Positions 42,930 to 51,844 of a stretch of 55,128 nt of DNA are shown here, in pieces. Origin of the DNA: Lactiplantibacillus plajomi (GTDB lineage Bacteria; Bacillota; Bacilli; Lactobacillales; Lactobacillaceae). Position 1 is the first letter of the stretch, and the number at the start of each line of letters is the position of its first letter. The notes below the pieces were generated by a model, which saw only the letters and a program-made list of their open reading frames with translations, made no database searches and had not been told where the DNA came from. Location of the stretch: the NCBI RefSeq assembly GCF_005405405.1, contig NZ_BJDZ01000018.1, positions 1-55,128 of the forward strand, read 5' to 3'. Both the position numbers and the translations under genes were made by a program.

Positions 42930-43250
42930 CTAGTCACCATAAACTTCTCTAATGAGTGCCATTGCCGACCACGCTTTGGGCCAGCCGGCGTAAAAGGCCA
43001 GGTGGGTCACGATTTCGACCGCTTCGGCCTTGGTAATCCCGTGGTCCTTCCCCATTTTGAAATGCGCCTTTAACTGGGGAAAGCTCCCACTGGTCATCAG
43101 GCTTGCAATCGTGATCATACTGCGGTCACGGGGGTTCAACTGGTCTTCACGTGACCAGACTTCACCGAATAAGACGTCATCATTTAATTCTGCGAATTTG
43201 GGTGCTAAGTCGCCTAGGTTATCGCGACCGGCCGTTTGCTTTTTTGCCAT
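42930..43250 (-). CDS. Carboxymuconolactone decarboxylase family protein
   Basis: The 106-aa protein fits the CMD/AhpD-like family: the helical core FAELNDDVLFGEVWSREDQL, the central RDRSMITIASLMTSGSFPQL and the end LKAHFKMGKDHGITKAEAVEIVTHLAFYAGWPKAWSAM (pieces HFKMGKDHGITKAEAVEI and LAFYAGWPKAWSAM). The redox Cys pair of AhpD is absent, as in the gamma-CMD subgroup. It follows a cupin gene by 12 bp and both are divergent from a MerR gene, a common lactobacillar set associated with detoxification; the substrate is not known. Confidence 0.93.
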   Translation of the reverse strand: MAKKQTAGRDNLGDLAPKFAELNDDVLFGEVWSREDQLNPRDRSMITIASLMTSGSFPQLKAHFKMGKDHGITKAEAVEIVTHLAFYAGWPKAWSAMALIREVYGD

Positions 43251-43262
43251 ATTTTTTACCTC

Positions 43263-43664
43263 CTAGTCTAACTTGGCGTACGCTTCATCATCCACCGGTT
43301 CCAACCATTCACTAGTTCCCTTGGTAATGGCAACGTGAGTGAACCAACTATCCTTAGTGGCACCGTGCCAATGTTTGACCCCTTCGTGAATCGTCACCGC
43401 GTCACCAGCGTGCAGTAGCTGAGCCGGTTTGCCAGCTTCTTGGTACCAGCCCGCCCCACTCGTCACCAGCAAAATTTGGTAACCGTCGTGATGGATATGC
43501 CAGTTATTACGGCACCCCGGTTCAAAGGTCACGTTCGAAACGTTGACGTCCACGCCGTCACCGCCAGCCAAAGCGTTTAAATAACTTTGACCGATAAAGT
43601 ATTGTTGGTATGCTTCATTTTTTTGTCCTAGTCCGAAAAGCCCTGCTTGTGCGTCGTTTGCCAT
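43263..43664 (-). CDS. Cupin-domain protein
   Basis: The 133-aa protein has a single cupin barrel: GVDVNVSNVTFEPGCRNNWHIHHDGYQILLVTSGAGWYQ (pieces PGCRNNWHIHHDGYQ and ILLVTSGAGWYQEAG) carries motif 1 with His residues around 56-58, and HAGDAVTIHEGVKHWHGA is motif 2 with His residues around 98-100. It is a small metal-binding protein, first gene in a pair with the CMD protein. The neighbouring divergent MerR gene probably regulates both. No enzyme activity can be assigned. Confidence 0.92.
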   Translation of the reverse strand: MANDAQAGLFGLGQKNEAYQQYFIGQSYLNALAGGDGVDVNVSNVTFEPGCRNNWHIHHDGYQILLVTSGAGWYQEAGKPAQLLHAGDAVTIHEGVKHWHGATKDSWFTHVAITKGTSEWLEPVDDEAYAKLD

Positions 43665-43818
43665 TGCTAAAAACTCCTTTAACTTGTCTTGGTTTCAATC
43701 AATGGTCATAGCATATAACTTCAAGTGCACTTTAAGTCAAGGACAAAGTTTAAACTTGCGAAAATAATTTTCCGTGCTATCATCAACCTAAAGTAACTTT
43801 AAGAAAGGTGGTCATCAC

Positions 43819-44253
43819 TTGCCAACGAACACCAAGACTAACTATTCCATCGGCGCCTTTGCCAAGGCGGTCGGCTTAACTGCGCCGACGTTGCGCTACT
43901 ACGAAGATCAGGGACTGATCGAGCCGCACCGCCACGCCAACGGTCGCCGTTACTACCAAGAAGACGACGTTAACTGGGTCAAATTTTTATTACATCTAAA
44001 GGGCACCGGTATGAGTATCAGTGACCTCAAGCAGTACGTCACCTGGCGCGCAGCCGGTGACGCCACGATTCCCCAACGACTGGCGCTCCTCCAACGGGTT
44101 AAAAGTGACTTTCTCGTTCAGTTCAACGAGGTCCAACACCACCTGCAGATTTTGAACGATAAGATCAACTGGTACGAAGAAAAAGAAGCTGGAATTATGA
44201 CCGCGCCGGAGGACTTTGCGAGTTACCTTAAGCGCTTCGGCCACCACGAGTAA
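43819..44253 (+). CDS. MerR-family transcriptional regulator
   Basis: The 144-aa protein starts at TTG 43819, after AGAAAGGTGG. The winged helix covers residues about 8-75 (SIGAFAKAVGLTAPTLRYYEDQGL, YYQEDDVNWVKFLLHLKGTG), followed by a dimerisation coiled coil from about residue 85 to 125 (QRLALLQRVKSDFLVQFNEV). It lacks the Cys residues of metal sensors and a ligand domain, similar to AdhR/NmlR-type regulators responding to aldehydes or oxidants. It is divergent from the cupin-CMD pair and likely controls it. Confidence 0.92.
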   Translation: MPTNTKTNYSIGAFAKAVGLTAPTLRYYEDQGLIEPHRHANGRRYYQEDDVNWVKFLLHLKGTGMSISDLKQYVTWRAAGDATIPQRLALLQRVKSDFLVQFNEVQHHLQILNDKINWYEEKEAGIMTAPEDFASYLKRFGHHE

Positions 44254-44353
44254 GTTTTAAGGGGAGCCACATTGCAACGATAGCTTGTTTGGAGACGAAA
44301 GGCGCCGTGACAAGGGTCCCGGCGTCTTTCACGTGCCCGTTGAATAATATAAA

Positions 44354-44389
44354 GCGTGCGCCCAAAGTCGGTTGACTTTGGGCGCACGC
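44354..44389. repeat. GTGCGCC-type intergenic hairpin repeat, copy 3 (perfect)
   Basis: GCGTGCGCCCAAAGTC, GGTT and GACTTTGGGCGCACGC form a perfect 16-bp stem with a 4-nt loop, 16 bp before the end of the converging M20 peptidase gene. It may work as a terminator but lacks a long T run. Confidence 0.75.
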
Positions 44390-44405
44390 TTCGTGTATTT
44401 GACGG

Positions 44406-45641
44406 CTAAGCAAGTAGCTTAGTCATAAGTTGCTCGTATAACGTAATGAATCGCTGATACATATCAAGATCAACGTACTCGTTCACCTGGTGGGCGGTAA
44501 TGTTCCCCGGCCCAAAGACGATGATCTGCATATCCTCGTTTTTAACAATGTAGGACGACGCATCGGTTCCGCCCGGTGCACCAAAGTACGGTAAGCGTTG
44601 TTCGAGAACCCGTTCACCGACTTCCTTGGCCAGCTGAACCAGCGGCGCGTCTTCCGGCGTGTGAACCGGATAGAAGCTGCTGGAGATGTCCATCGAAAGG
44701 TGGGCGCCCGCCGCGTTGCATTGGTCAATGATGGCCTGTAAGTCAGCAATGATCTTATCATTGCGCAGTTCCGGAATCGTCCGGATCTTGACCCCCATCT
44801 CGGCGCTGCCGGGAACGGTGTTAATTTGTTCGCCACCATTGATCAGCGTGACGACCGGAATCGTGGGACCTAGCACCGGGTTAACGGTCGTCTTGAACCG
44901 GTTAAAGTAGGCGTTTTGCTGCTGATAGTAAGTCATCAGCATGTCAATCGCATTTTGTCCCAACTGCGGCATCGAGCTGTGGGCGGCGACCCCCTGAGCA
45001 CGCACCGTGAAGGTTAGCGAGCCCTTATGTGCCAACTCGATAAAGTGTTGTTCGTTCGTCGGGTTCGCCGCGGCCATCTTTTTAGCGGTGGCGGCATCCG
45101 CGTTCAGCATCGCCTGAATCGTCGGTTGCGCTAATAGCCGTTTATCAGCGCCACTCGGTTCGCCCACGATCACCGCCTGCATGTCGTCGGCGTATCCCAG
45201 GTCAACGAGTTGTTCGGCGCCCAAATGGCCATTTTCTTCACCCACCGTCGCCATAAAGCGCAACGTACCGTGTAGTGGCACCCGCTGGTCGTGTAAATGA
45301 ATCAACGCAAAGGCGCCGGCTAGTAACCCGGATTTCATGTCGGTCGCACCGCGGCCGTATAACCGACCAGCTTGCACGGTCGCACCCAACGCCGGCGTTT
45401 GCCACTTGGCTTCATCGCCCAGCGCCACCGTATCGGCGTGGCCGTCAAAGCCAATCAGCGGTCCGTGACCGTCCCCGATTTCGGCGACCAAGCTGACCCG
45501 GCCGGGCGCGTAGGTGATTTTCTTGGACTCGATTCCGTGCGCCGCAAACAACCGTTCTAAATAGTCCGCCACGAGGCCTTCGTGGTCGTTGACCGTGTTC
45601 ATTTTAACGATATCGGCTAACGCTTGTACCGTTTCATCCAT
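44406..45641 (-). CDS. M20-family metallopeptidase (ArgE/DapE-like deacylase)
   Basis: The 411-aa enzyme has the ArgE/DapE/ACY1 layout: catalytic domain residues about 1-195 and 290-411, with GFDGHADTVALGD near residue 66-78 carrying the first zinc His/Asp, RGATDMKSGLLAGAFAL near residue 95-111 and MATVGEENGHLGAEQLV near residue 129-145 with the catalytic Glu pair; the dimerisation domain has AAHSSMPQLGQNAIDML near residue 222. It cleaves an N-acyl amino acid or a dipeptide; the annotation as succinyl-diaminopimelate desuccinylase is plausible but not assured. It is monocistronic and ends in the GTGCGCC hairpin. Confidence 0.9.
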   Translation of the reverse strand: MDETVQALADIVKMNTVNDHEGLVADYLERLFAAHGIESKKITYAPGRVSLVAEIGDGHGPLIGFDGHADTVALGDEAKWQTPALGATVQAGRLYGRGATDMKSGLLAGAFALIHLHDQRVPLHGTLRFMATVGEENGHLGAEQLVDLGYADDMQAVIVGEPSGADKRLLAQPTIQAMLNADAATAKKMAAANPTNEQHFIELAHKGSLTFTVRAQGVAAHSSMPQLGQNAIDMLMTYYQQQNAYFNRFKTTVNPVLGPTIPVVTLINGGEQINTVPGSAEMGVKIRTIPELRNDKIIADLQAIIDQCNAAGAHLSMDISSSFYPVHTPEDAPLVQLAKEVGERVLEQRLPYFGAPGGTDASSYIVKNEDMQIIVFGPGNITAHQVNEYVDLDMYQRFITLYEQLMTKLLA

Positions 45642-45709
45642 CTTGTCATCCCCAATTAATTTTAATCTTATCAGTTAAATTAGAGCACTTTTACCCGATA
45701 GGTTCAACT

Positions 45710-48286
45710 TTAGTCCACTGATTTCAACGCAGCTAACATGTCGACCCGCTTTAACTTGCGGTGCATGACGGCCATCACTAGTAAACTAAACGCTAGCGTT
45801 AACAACGCTGAGTAGACGTAACTTAGCGGGTGGATCTCCGGTGAGAACATCAACGCGTTGGTCTCGGCCGTTTGTAAGATGTAGGCGTGCAACCAGTTGC
45901 CGAGGAAGCACCCCAGCCCAATTCCGAGTACGGTCAAAATCAAGTTTTCCCGGAAAATGTACATCGTGACTTCGCCATCGTAAAAGCCGAGCACCTTGAT
46001 TGTTGATAATTCGCGAATCCGTTCGGACACGTTGATGTTCGTTAAGTTGTAGAGCACCAGCAACGCTAACGCTCCGGCCGAAATGACGAAAATCAAGACA
46101 ACTAAGTTCATCGTGTCGAGCATCTTAAAGTTGGTGTTTTTCTCAGTTGCCATCAAGGTGACGTTCAAAATTCCCTTAGTTTTCAACAAGTGGTCGGCAA
46201 AGTGATTGCCACGGGTTTCGTTCGTAGATTTAAGCTGAACCAGGTTGGCGTTATAGACTGGTTGGCGCTTAAAAGCCTGCTGGTAAGCCGTCGGGCTCAG
46301 GTACAAGAAGTGGTTCACGTAGTTTTCCACAATCGCGCCAACGCGAACGTGGCGGACTGGTTGCCCAGCCAGCTTAACGTTCAGCCGGTCGCCCACCCGA
46401 ACGTCATATAATTTCGCCAATTTTTCATCAATGACCGCGCCGTGCTTGGGCAAGGGAATCGCGCAGTGACTTTCCCGCTCACGGAGCGTAACGAAGTGCG
46501 GCAACGCCTTGGGCTGATTCGGGACGTCCAGGGTCACGGTTTGTTCCGCGACACCGGACTTCTTGATGGTCGCCTGTTTTGAGAGCAGCGTTAGGTCGGC
46601 TCGATACAACTTAGTGGCCTTAAGCGCACGCCGTTGTGCCGCCGTCTGATTACCGTTCCGGGTCACAATGGCGTCGTAGTGCCACAGTTGGTCGAACTGC
46701 TTGGTACTGATATCACCGATCGAATCTTTCAGTCCGAAACCGGTGATCATCATCGCCATACAGCCCGCAATCCCCAGCACCGTCATCAATAACCGCTGCT
46801 TATAACGGAACAAGTTGCGAAGCGTGATCTTATGGTTAAAGCTCAGCCGGCGCCATAAGCCGTGCCAACGTTCTAACCAGAGCGTCTGCCCCGCCTTAGG
46901 TGCTTTCGGCCGTAACAGCGCGGTCGGGTTGCTGCGCAGGTCGACCCGTAACACCACTAGGGCGGTGCCCAACGTGCACAGTAGCGCAATCGCTAATGCA
47001 ATCAAGATATCCGACCACAAGTACTGAACGTTAATGGCCGGCAAGTTATACATACTGCCGTATGCTTGGGCAATGAAGCGCGGGAAGAAGTTGACCCCGA
47101 AAGCCACCCCTAAAACCGTCCCCAGTAGCGCGGCTAGGCCACCATAAATCAGAAATTCACTACCGATGGCGGCGTTACCGTACCCAAGCGCTTTTAAGGT
47201 CCCCATCTGTAACCGCAGTTCTTCAACCATCCGCGTCATCGTTGTCAAACAGATCAGGGCTGCGATTGCGATAAAGAATAGCGGAAAGACGGTCGCTAAG
47301 GCCTCGATTCGTTGGGTGTTTTCGTGGTATTCGCTGTACCCCGGATTATCGCTTCGGTCGCTGTATAAGTAGGTCGGCGCTTTGATTGCTGCCACTTGAG
47401 CTTGAGCAGTTTTAAGCTGCTTTTGCAAGGTCGTTAACTGCAGCGCATTCGCCGGTAACTGTTGTTGCGCTGCCGCGACCGCTTGTTTAAGCGGCGCGAC
47501 TTTCTTGGTCGCCTGCGCCCGTAAACTTCGTTGCCGTTTTTTGGCTTGCGGCTTCAACCACCGCTTTAGGGCCGCCGTATTTTGGCGGTTTAACCGGCGG
47601 TACTTTTTAGAATACGGTTGAACGTTCGTCAGATTCTTAAAACGCACGTCAATTTGCGAGTAAGCCGGCGCCTTCAACGTCTGCGGCCGGACGTAGACTA
47701 AATAATCGAGGGTCCCCTTACCAATGTTGGTCACACCACGACTCGAACTTTCAACGTAGACCGGTGAATTGACAAAGCCAACCACCTTAAACTGGCGGCG
47801 CTTGAACTGCGCGTTGAGCTTCTTCGAGCTGACGATTCGGTACGTCGCCCCCAGCTTCAACTTCGGGTCCAACTTACGGGCGTACTGATCTAAAACCACT
47901 TCGTTGGCTTTTTGCGGTAAGCGGCCGCTGACCAACCGTAACCGGTTCAGCCGTTGCGACTTCGGCAACTCGGTTACGCGTACGACCCGGTTGTTATTGA
48001 CCTGGTTGACGTCCAAGTACTTTACGGCCTGATAGCTAATTTGGTCGCGGTGGCGATCTAAAACGGCGGTATCGGCCTTCGTCAGTCCGAGCGTCGACTG
48101 GACGCTGTTCGTTGCTAAACGCTGCTTTTGATAATAATCAGCTGCGGCTTGTGACATATCGGGGCCGGTCGCCCGAATACCGGTATAAAAGGCGACCCCT
48201 AAAAAGATAATCAGTAGGATCGACGTAAACCGGGCCTTCGACGACCAAATTTCACGAAAAATCGTTTTTAAATAAGCTTTTGTCAT
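45710..48286 (-). CDS. Large ABC transporter permease with two FtsX domains
   Basis: The 858-aa protein holds a first helix (about residues 18-38: ARFTSILLIIFLGVAFYTG), a long extracellular domain with a basic coiled segment around 230-300, helices near residues 335-440, a second extracellular domain (about 500-720) and three C-terminal helices (about 735, 790 and 825; e.g. LVLIFVISAGALALLVLYNL, LTLAFSLLVMAVMH). Two FtsX/MacB-type modules in one chain match lactobacillar exporters linked to antimicrobial peptide or lipid handling. The ATPase gene lies nine bases upstream. The coupling loop LQMGTLKALGYGNAAI is present. Confidence 0.92.
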   Translation of the reverse strand: MTKAYLKTIFREIWSSKARFTSILLIIFLGVAFYTGIRATGPDMSQAAADYYQKQRLATNSVQSTLGLTKADTAVLDRHRDQISYQAVKYLDVNQVNNNRVVRVTELPKSQRLNRLRLVSGRLPQKANEVVLDQYARKLDPKLKLGATYRIVSSKKLNAQFKRRQFKVVGFVNSPVYVESSSRGVTNIGKGTLDYLVYVRPQTLKAPAYSQIDVRFKNLTNVQPYSKKYRRLNRQNTAALKRWLKPQAKKRQRSLRAQATKKVAPLKQAVAAAQQQLPANALQLTTLQKQLKTAQAQVAAIKAPTYLYSDRSDNPGYSEYHENTQRIEALATVFPLFFIAIAALICLTTMTRMVEELRLQMGTLKALGYGNAAIGSEFLIYGGLAALLGTVLGVAFGVNFFPRFIAQAYGSMYNLPAINVQYLWSDILIALAIALLCTLGTALVVLRVDLRSNPTALLRPKAPKAGQTLWLERWHGLWRRLSFNHKITLRNLFRYKQRLLMTVLGIAGCMAMMITGFGLKDSIGDISTKQFDQLWHYDAIVTRNGNQTAAQRRALKATKLYRADLTLLSKQATIKKSGVAEQTVTLDVPNQPKALPHFVTLRERESHCAIPLPKHGAVIDEKLAKLYDVRVGDRLNVKLAGQPVRHVRVGAIVENYVNHFLYLSPTAYQQAFKRQPVYNANLVQLKSTNETRGNHFADHLLKTKGILNVTLMATEKNTNFKMLDTMNLVVLIFVISAGALALLVLYNLTNINVSERIRELSTIKVLGFYDGEVTMYIFRENLILTVLGIGLGCFLGNWLHAYILQTAETNALMFSPEIHPLSYVYSALLTLAFSLLVMAVMHRKLKRVDMLAALKSVD

Positions 48287-48295
48287 CGCAACCCC

Positions 48296-48997
48296 CTACC
48301 ATTCAATGTCGGCTAGTGGCGTCGGGTGCGCGTTATGGCTGACCGACTGGACGCGGGCGTCGTTGATCCGGATCACCTGGTCACCCATCTGCGCAATCGC
48401 ACTGTTATGGGTCACGATGATAACCGTTGTCTGGGTTTGCCGGGCGGCATCCTGAATCACCTGTAACACCTGCTTCCCGGTTTGATAATCCAACGCCCCG
48501 GTCGGTTCATCGCACAGTAACAACTTCGGCTTTTTCGCGACCGCCCGGGCAATTGCGACCCGTTGTTGTTCCCCACCCGATAATTGAGCGGGAAAGTTAC
48601 CGGCTCGCTTGGTCAGCCCCACTAGTGCCAAGGTCTCGTCGACGTCGAGTGCGTCCTTCGTAATTTGTGACGCCAACTCGACGTTTTCACGGGCAGTCAG
48701 GTTCGGCACTAAGTTATAAAACTGAAAGACGAAACCGACATCCTGGCGCCGGTACGTTGTCAGTTGACGAGCCGATAACTGGGCAATGTCTTGCCCGTCG
48801 ATCAATATTTGGCCACTAGTTGGGCTGTCCATCCCGCCTAAAATATTTAGTAAGGTCGACTTGCCGGCCCCACTCGGCCCCAAAATCGTGACCACGCTGC
48901 CCCGGTCGACTTCGAATGAAATATCCGCGTTAGCAACCGTCGTTTGATCCCCGTTTTTGAAAGTCCGGGTCGACTTGATTACTTCAATGTACGCCAT
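48296..48997 (-). CDS. ABC transporter ATP-binding protein, partner of the FtsX-type permease
   Basis: The gene starts at the ATG complement to 48995-48997, with GGGGTGCCGAA ahead (a rather weak site in a G run); the longer frame from 49036 is not supported. The 233-aa ATPase has Walker [10 protein letters not shown] near residues 42-50, [11 protein letters not shown] at the Q-loop, the signature [15 protein letters not shown] near residue 144 and Walker [13 protein letters not shown] near residue 163, plus VTHNS. It belongs to the MacB/LolD group and works with the downstream large permease. Confidence 0.94.
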   Translation of the reverse strand: MAYIEVIKSTRTFKNGDQTTVANADISFEVDRGSVVTILGPSGAGKSTLLNILGGMDSPTSGQILIDGQDIAQLSARQLTTYRRQDVGFVFQFYNLVPNLTARENVELASQITKDALDVDETLALVGLTKRAGNFPAQLSGGEQQRVAIARAVAKKPKLLLCDEPTGALDYQTGKQVLQVIQDAARQTQTTVIIVTHNSAIAQMGDQVIRINDARVQSVSHNAHPTPLADIEW

Positions 48998-49136
48998 TTC
49001 GGCACCCCCCCCATGTATCCGTTTACAATTAATCATACCTTATTTTACCGTTTTACGGGCACTTGACGCTAGGGTTGAAGAAAACGAACCTCCGCGCTAA
49101 AATAAATCCAATCACATCAGTTAAGGAGGTGGGCGC

Positions 49137-49295
49137 TTGGTCACCCAAACCGTTGCCACCATTTTATTACTGGCTGTTTTTATGATCGCGTTCGTTTACT
49201 ACCTCAATTCCCTCTTTTTAGGTCGGAACGAAAAGCACGCACAACCGACTAAAAAACACGCTGATCATCAAAATGATCAGCGTGATTCACACTAG
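49137..49295 (+). CDS. Small single-helix membrane protein (52 aa)
   Basis: A TTG at 49137 follows AAGGAGGTGGGCGC, an excellent ribosome binding site. The frame encodes 52 residues: MVTQTVATILLLAVFMIAFV starts a membrane helix, then YYLNSLFLG and a hydrophilic, His/Lys/Gln-rich tail. No family is recognised. The 3' end carries CTGATCAT-CAAA-ATGATCAG, which also works as the terminator of the opposite acetyltransferase gene. The stop overlaps the end of that gene by four bases. The site and composition support a real small protein. Confidence 0.7.
   Translation: MVTQTVATILLLAVFMIAFVYYLNSLFLGRNEKHAQPTKKHADHQNDQRDSH
49251..49284 (-). terminator. Terminator of the acetyltransferase gene
   Basis: On the minus strand CACGCTGATCAT, TTTG and ATGATCAGCGTG form a 12-bp stem directly followed by TTTTTT. 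It lies eight bases past the acetyltransferase stop and inside the coding end of the small plus-strand protein. Confidence 0.88.
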
Positions 49296-49903
49296 CGGTC
49301 CGCTTCGTAGGCCGCTTTTTGCGCTTGCCAATAATCTTTATCCTGCTGGCTAAGTTCGCGCAGGACCCGGCACGGGTTGCCAACCGCCACCACGTTATCG
49401 GGAATGTCGTGGGTCACAATCGAGCCCGACCCAATCACGACGTTGCTGCCAATGGTGACGCCCGGGTTAACAACAACGTTGCCGCCAAACCAGACGTTAT
49501 CACCAATCGTGATGGCCTTGCCGTATTCCAACTGCTCGTTGCGAATCGCGGCGTCGAGCGGATGCCCGGCCGTATACAGGCCGACCCGCGGGCCAAACAT
49601 GACGTTGTCACCAATTGTAATCGGACCAACATCGACAAAAATGGCGTCGTAGTTGGCGTAAAAGTTCTTTCCAATCGTGGTGTTGGTGCCGTAATCGGTG
49701 TGAAACGGCGGCTCCAAGTAGCCGCCCGACCCAATCTGCTTGAACATTTCGCTTAACAAGCGTTGCCGTTCCTGCGGCTAGGCTTCCGTCGTTTGATTAT
49801 ATAGGCGGGTCAGCCGTTTCGCACGGTGATTCTCGCGCCGCAGTTCCGGATCATTGGCGACGTATAATTCGCCGGCCAGCATTCGTTCTTTTTGTGATTT
49901 CAC
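49292..49903 (-). pseudogene. Sugar O-acetyltransferase interrupted by an in-frame amber codon
   Basis: The minus-strand frame runs from a GTG at the complement of 49901-49903 through 203 sense codons, but one codon, TAG (complement of 49778-49780), breaks it after residue 41. Before the stop is the typical N-terminus: KERMLAGELYVANDPELRRE and RAKRLTRLYNQT. After it, in the same frame, comes PQERQRLLSEMFKQIG and the left-handed beta-helix hexapeptide repeats with active-site His in GLYTAGHPLDAA. A CAG-to-TAG change would explain it. A shorter product from an internal ATG (155 aa) keeps the catalytic part but lacks the N-terminal domain. An intact paralogue lies at 53492. Confidence 0.88.
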
Positions 49904-50104
49904 TTTCTCGCACCCCTTCTGACTTAATTACACCACTTAGTTAACCAAACCGGTGCGGGCTTTGCAACCAAATTCCCGCCCATTTTCAAAAGCACCGGGT
50001 CCCATTTTGAAAAATTCGTCAAACTTAATCCTTTCGGGCTCACTAATGACCTGCTATCGTATATAATATAGATTATCAGAAGACAAAACTAAGGGAGTAT
50101 TACC

Positions 50105-50719
50105 GTGAAAACAGCTAAAAGTATTTTGAGTTGGGTCATTCCGATTGCCATCGGTTTAATTTTGGCCCTCCTGATTCGTCAATTTTGGTTCACCATGGTG
50201 CGGGTTGATGGGAGCTCAATGCAACCGAACTTGCAAAATAACGAACGGGTCGTCGCGTTCAAGACGAGTAAGATCAAGGCCGGTTCGGTCGTCGTCTTCC
50301 ACGCAAACGGCGTTGACCCCCAAGCGGCGCAAAAGGACGTTTACGTCAAGCGGGTCATCGGCATGCCGGGGGATTCCGTTCGCTATACCGCCAAGGGGCA
50401 GCTTTACGTGAATAACAAGCTGGTCAAACAAAGCTACCTAAAAAATAATTATCAACAAACTACCGGTTCCTTCATGGCTAACAGCCACAGTAAGTTTACC
50501 GGTTGGACGTTAACCAGCCTGAGTCACGACCAGGGCTGGCAGAAACCGGTGACGACCAATAAAGTGCCAAAGGGTTACTACTTCGTCATGGGGGATCACC
50601 GCAGCGTCTCTAACGACGGTCGCTACTGGGGCCTCGTGCCGAAGAGCAAGATGATCGGGGTCGTTAAGGCTTGGCCGTGGCAGAACCGTAAACAGTACGT
50701 TAACAATTTCCAACCATAA
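50105..50719 (+). CDS. lepB: Signal peptidase I
   Basis: The 204-aa membrane protease cleaves signal peptides from exported proteins. After the N-terminal helix (residues about 9-27) comes DGSSMQPN with the catalytic Ser38, then KRVIGMPGDSV with the general base Lys82, and box E PKGYYFVMGDHRSVSNDGRYWG near residue 154-175 (pieces PKGYYFVMGDHRS, SNDGRYWGLVP). The single N-terminal helix and length fit Gram-positive SPase I (Sip type). The GTG or ATG choice is clear: AAGGGAGTATTACC precedes GTG 50105. A terminator follows. Confidence 0.97.
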   Translation: MKTAKSILSWVIPIAIGLILALLIRQFWFTMVRVDGSSMQPNLQNNERVVAFKTSKIKAGSVVVFHANGVDPQAAQKDVYVKRVIGMPGDSVRYTAKGQLYVNNKLVKQSYLKNNYQQTTGSFMANSHSKFTGWTLTSLSHDQGWQKPVTTNKVPKGYYFVMGDHRSVSNDGRYWGLVPKSKMIGVVKAWPWQNRKQYVNNFQP

Positions 50720-50727
50720 ACACTAAT

Positions 50728-50763
50728 AAAACCGGCGTCGCAAGTATGCGGCGCCGGTTTTTT
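50728..50763 (+). terminator. Terminator after signal peptidase I
   Basis: AAAACCGGCGTCGCA and TGCGGCGCCGGTTTT (one mismatch) around a 4-nt loop, followed by more T. Confidence 0.92.
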
Positions 50764-50784
50764 GGACTTGATTTCAAAAACATT

Positions 50785-50845
50785 TGTGGATAATCCACTA
50801 AGCAAGTTATCCACAGTTCATAACTCATTTCTTACGGGTGGATAA
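50785..50845. promoter_or_regulatory. DnaA-box-like sites, group 1
   Basis: TGTGGATAA (50785-50793) and TTATCCACA (50807-50815) are two perfect DnaA-box 9-mers facing each other across 13 bp, and GGTGGATAA (50837-50845) is an 8/9 match. More such 9-mers follow at 51873 and 52179-52331. Binding is not shown. Confidence 0.45.
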
Positions 50846-51031
50846 GTGGACAACTAAGTGGTTTAGGGCCCGTCCCGGGCGACACTGGTCAACTAGGATC
50901 AAGCCAATCAGCAAGATCACGAACTGCCACCCCTGACTACGGTGTACCAGCACTAGCGCCAAAATAACGAGAACCGTCATTAACGGAACGAGCCACAGGG
51001 CAACCCGGCGTTGACGTTTAATGGCGATCAC
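50825..51031 (-). CDS. Small membrane protein (68 aa)
   Basis: The 68-aa product has a basic N-terminus and two helices, LWLVPLMTVLVILALVLV and QFVILLIGLILVDQ, with a basic C-terminal end. No family is recognised. Its start lies 14 bases inside the end of the preceding gene (TAA at 51018), so it is the last member of a five-gene unit and depends on the genes upstream for expression. Confidence 0.7.
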   Translation of the reverse strand: MIAIKRQRRVALWLVPLMTVLVILALVLVHRSQGWQFVILLIGLILVDQCRPGRALNHLVVHLSTRKK

Positions 51032-51488
51032 CCGCCCGCCAGTCTTTTAGCCAGAAATAACCACAAAACAGTGGACTGAGCGGAACGAAAAACATCGCAA
51101 CGACGATGTTCTTAAAGAAGTTGATGAAGCCGTCCATGAAGTCGCTCTTCGCTTCAACCTGCGGTGTTAACGCCGTTGGTTTCGGCTTGGGCTTCGTCCG
51201 CTTGACCGTCACCGACCACGGCCGACCAGAATCCTGAATGATCTGGTCATCATCCGGCCGCTCACTCGGCGTTTCCTTAGGCGTCTTACGCCAAATTTTG
51301 AACACCCGCGCCCACCGAAATTTGACGATGGGGAAGAATAGCAGCGCACAAACGATGCAGTAAATCACAAACGGGTTAAATTGCATAACAATGTGATTTA
51401 CAGCCTGTTCCGCAGTAAAAAACAGCCATAGAAAAACCGCAATGGCACCGTAAAACCAGCTACTAACTAAATTTTCCATTTTCCACAT
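51018..51488 (-). CDS. Membrane protein of unknown function (156 aa)
   Basis: Three to four hydrophobic segments, at residues about 8-26, 38-55 and 128-148 (FFKNIVVAMFFVPLSPLFCG), flank a basic, proline-rich cytoplasmic stretch (residues about 60-120: RKTPKETPSERPDDDQ, KRTKPKPKPTALTP). No homologue is recognised by eye. GGAGAGGGG lies ahead of the ATG. It is the fourth gene of the small operon beginning at the phosphatase gene. Confidence 0.7.
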   Translation of the reverse strand: MWKMENLVSSWFYGAIAVFLWLFFTAEQAVNHIVMQFNPFVIYCIVCALLFFPIVKFRWARVFKIWRKTPKETPSERPDDDQIIQDSGRPWSVTVKRTKPKPKPTALTPQVEAKSDFMDGFINFFKNIVVAMFFVPLSPLFCGYFWLKDWRAGDRH

Positions 51489-51576
51489 GCTTAGCGCCCC
51501 TCTCCAACCGTTAACCTTAACCGCACCATATTTTTACCTTGAATTCCGGAACAGGCCGCCGCTACCACCCGCGTCA

Positions 51577-51828
51577 TCATCGGTGCGTGCGATGGTCAAC
51601 ACCGCGCTGGTAACCGTTTCCCCAACAAACGTAGGGAATAATCACCGCAATGATCAACAAGAAATAGTCCGGAACGGTTAGCCGCGCCACGTTTTGTAGG
51701 ACGACTACCGCTAACACGACCGTCCAACTCACCGGGATAACGCCCCCCAACCAGAAATAACGACTTCTGGCCAGTAGTAACTGCTCTAGGACCGCGAGGA
51801 CGATGGTGACGATACCTAACCCTAACAC
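51577..51828 (-). CDS. Small membrane protein (83 aa)
   Basis: The frame opens at a GTG preceded by AAAGGGAG, 16 bp after the stop of the gene before it. The product has three predicted helices (GIVTIVLAVLEQLLLA, VIPVSWTVVLAVVVLQ, YFLLIIAVIIPYVCWG) and a short hydrophilic tail with HRTHR at the end. Family not recognised. Its spacing and signal make it a likely real gene and third in the operon. Confidence 0.65.
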   Translation of the reverse strand: MLGLGIVTIVLAVLEQLLLARSRYFWLGGVIPVSWTVVLAVVVLQNVARLTVPDYFLLIIAVIIPYVCWGNGYQRGVDHRTHR

Positions 51829-51844
51829 CCGCTTCGCTCCCTTT

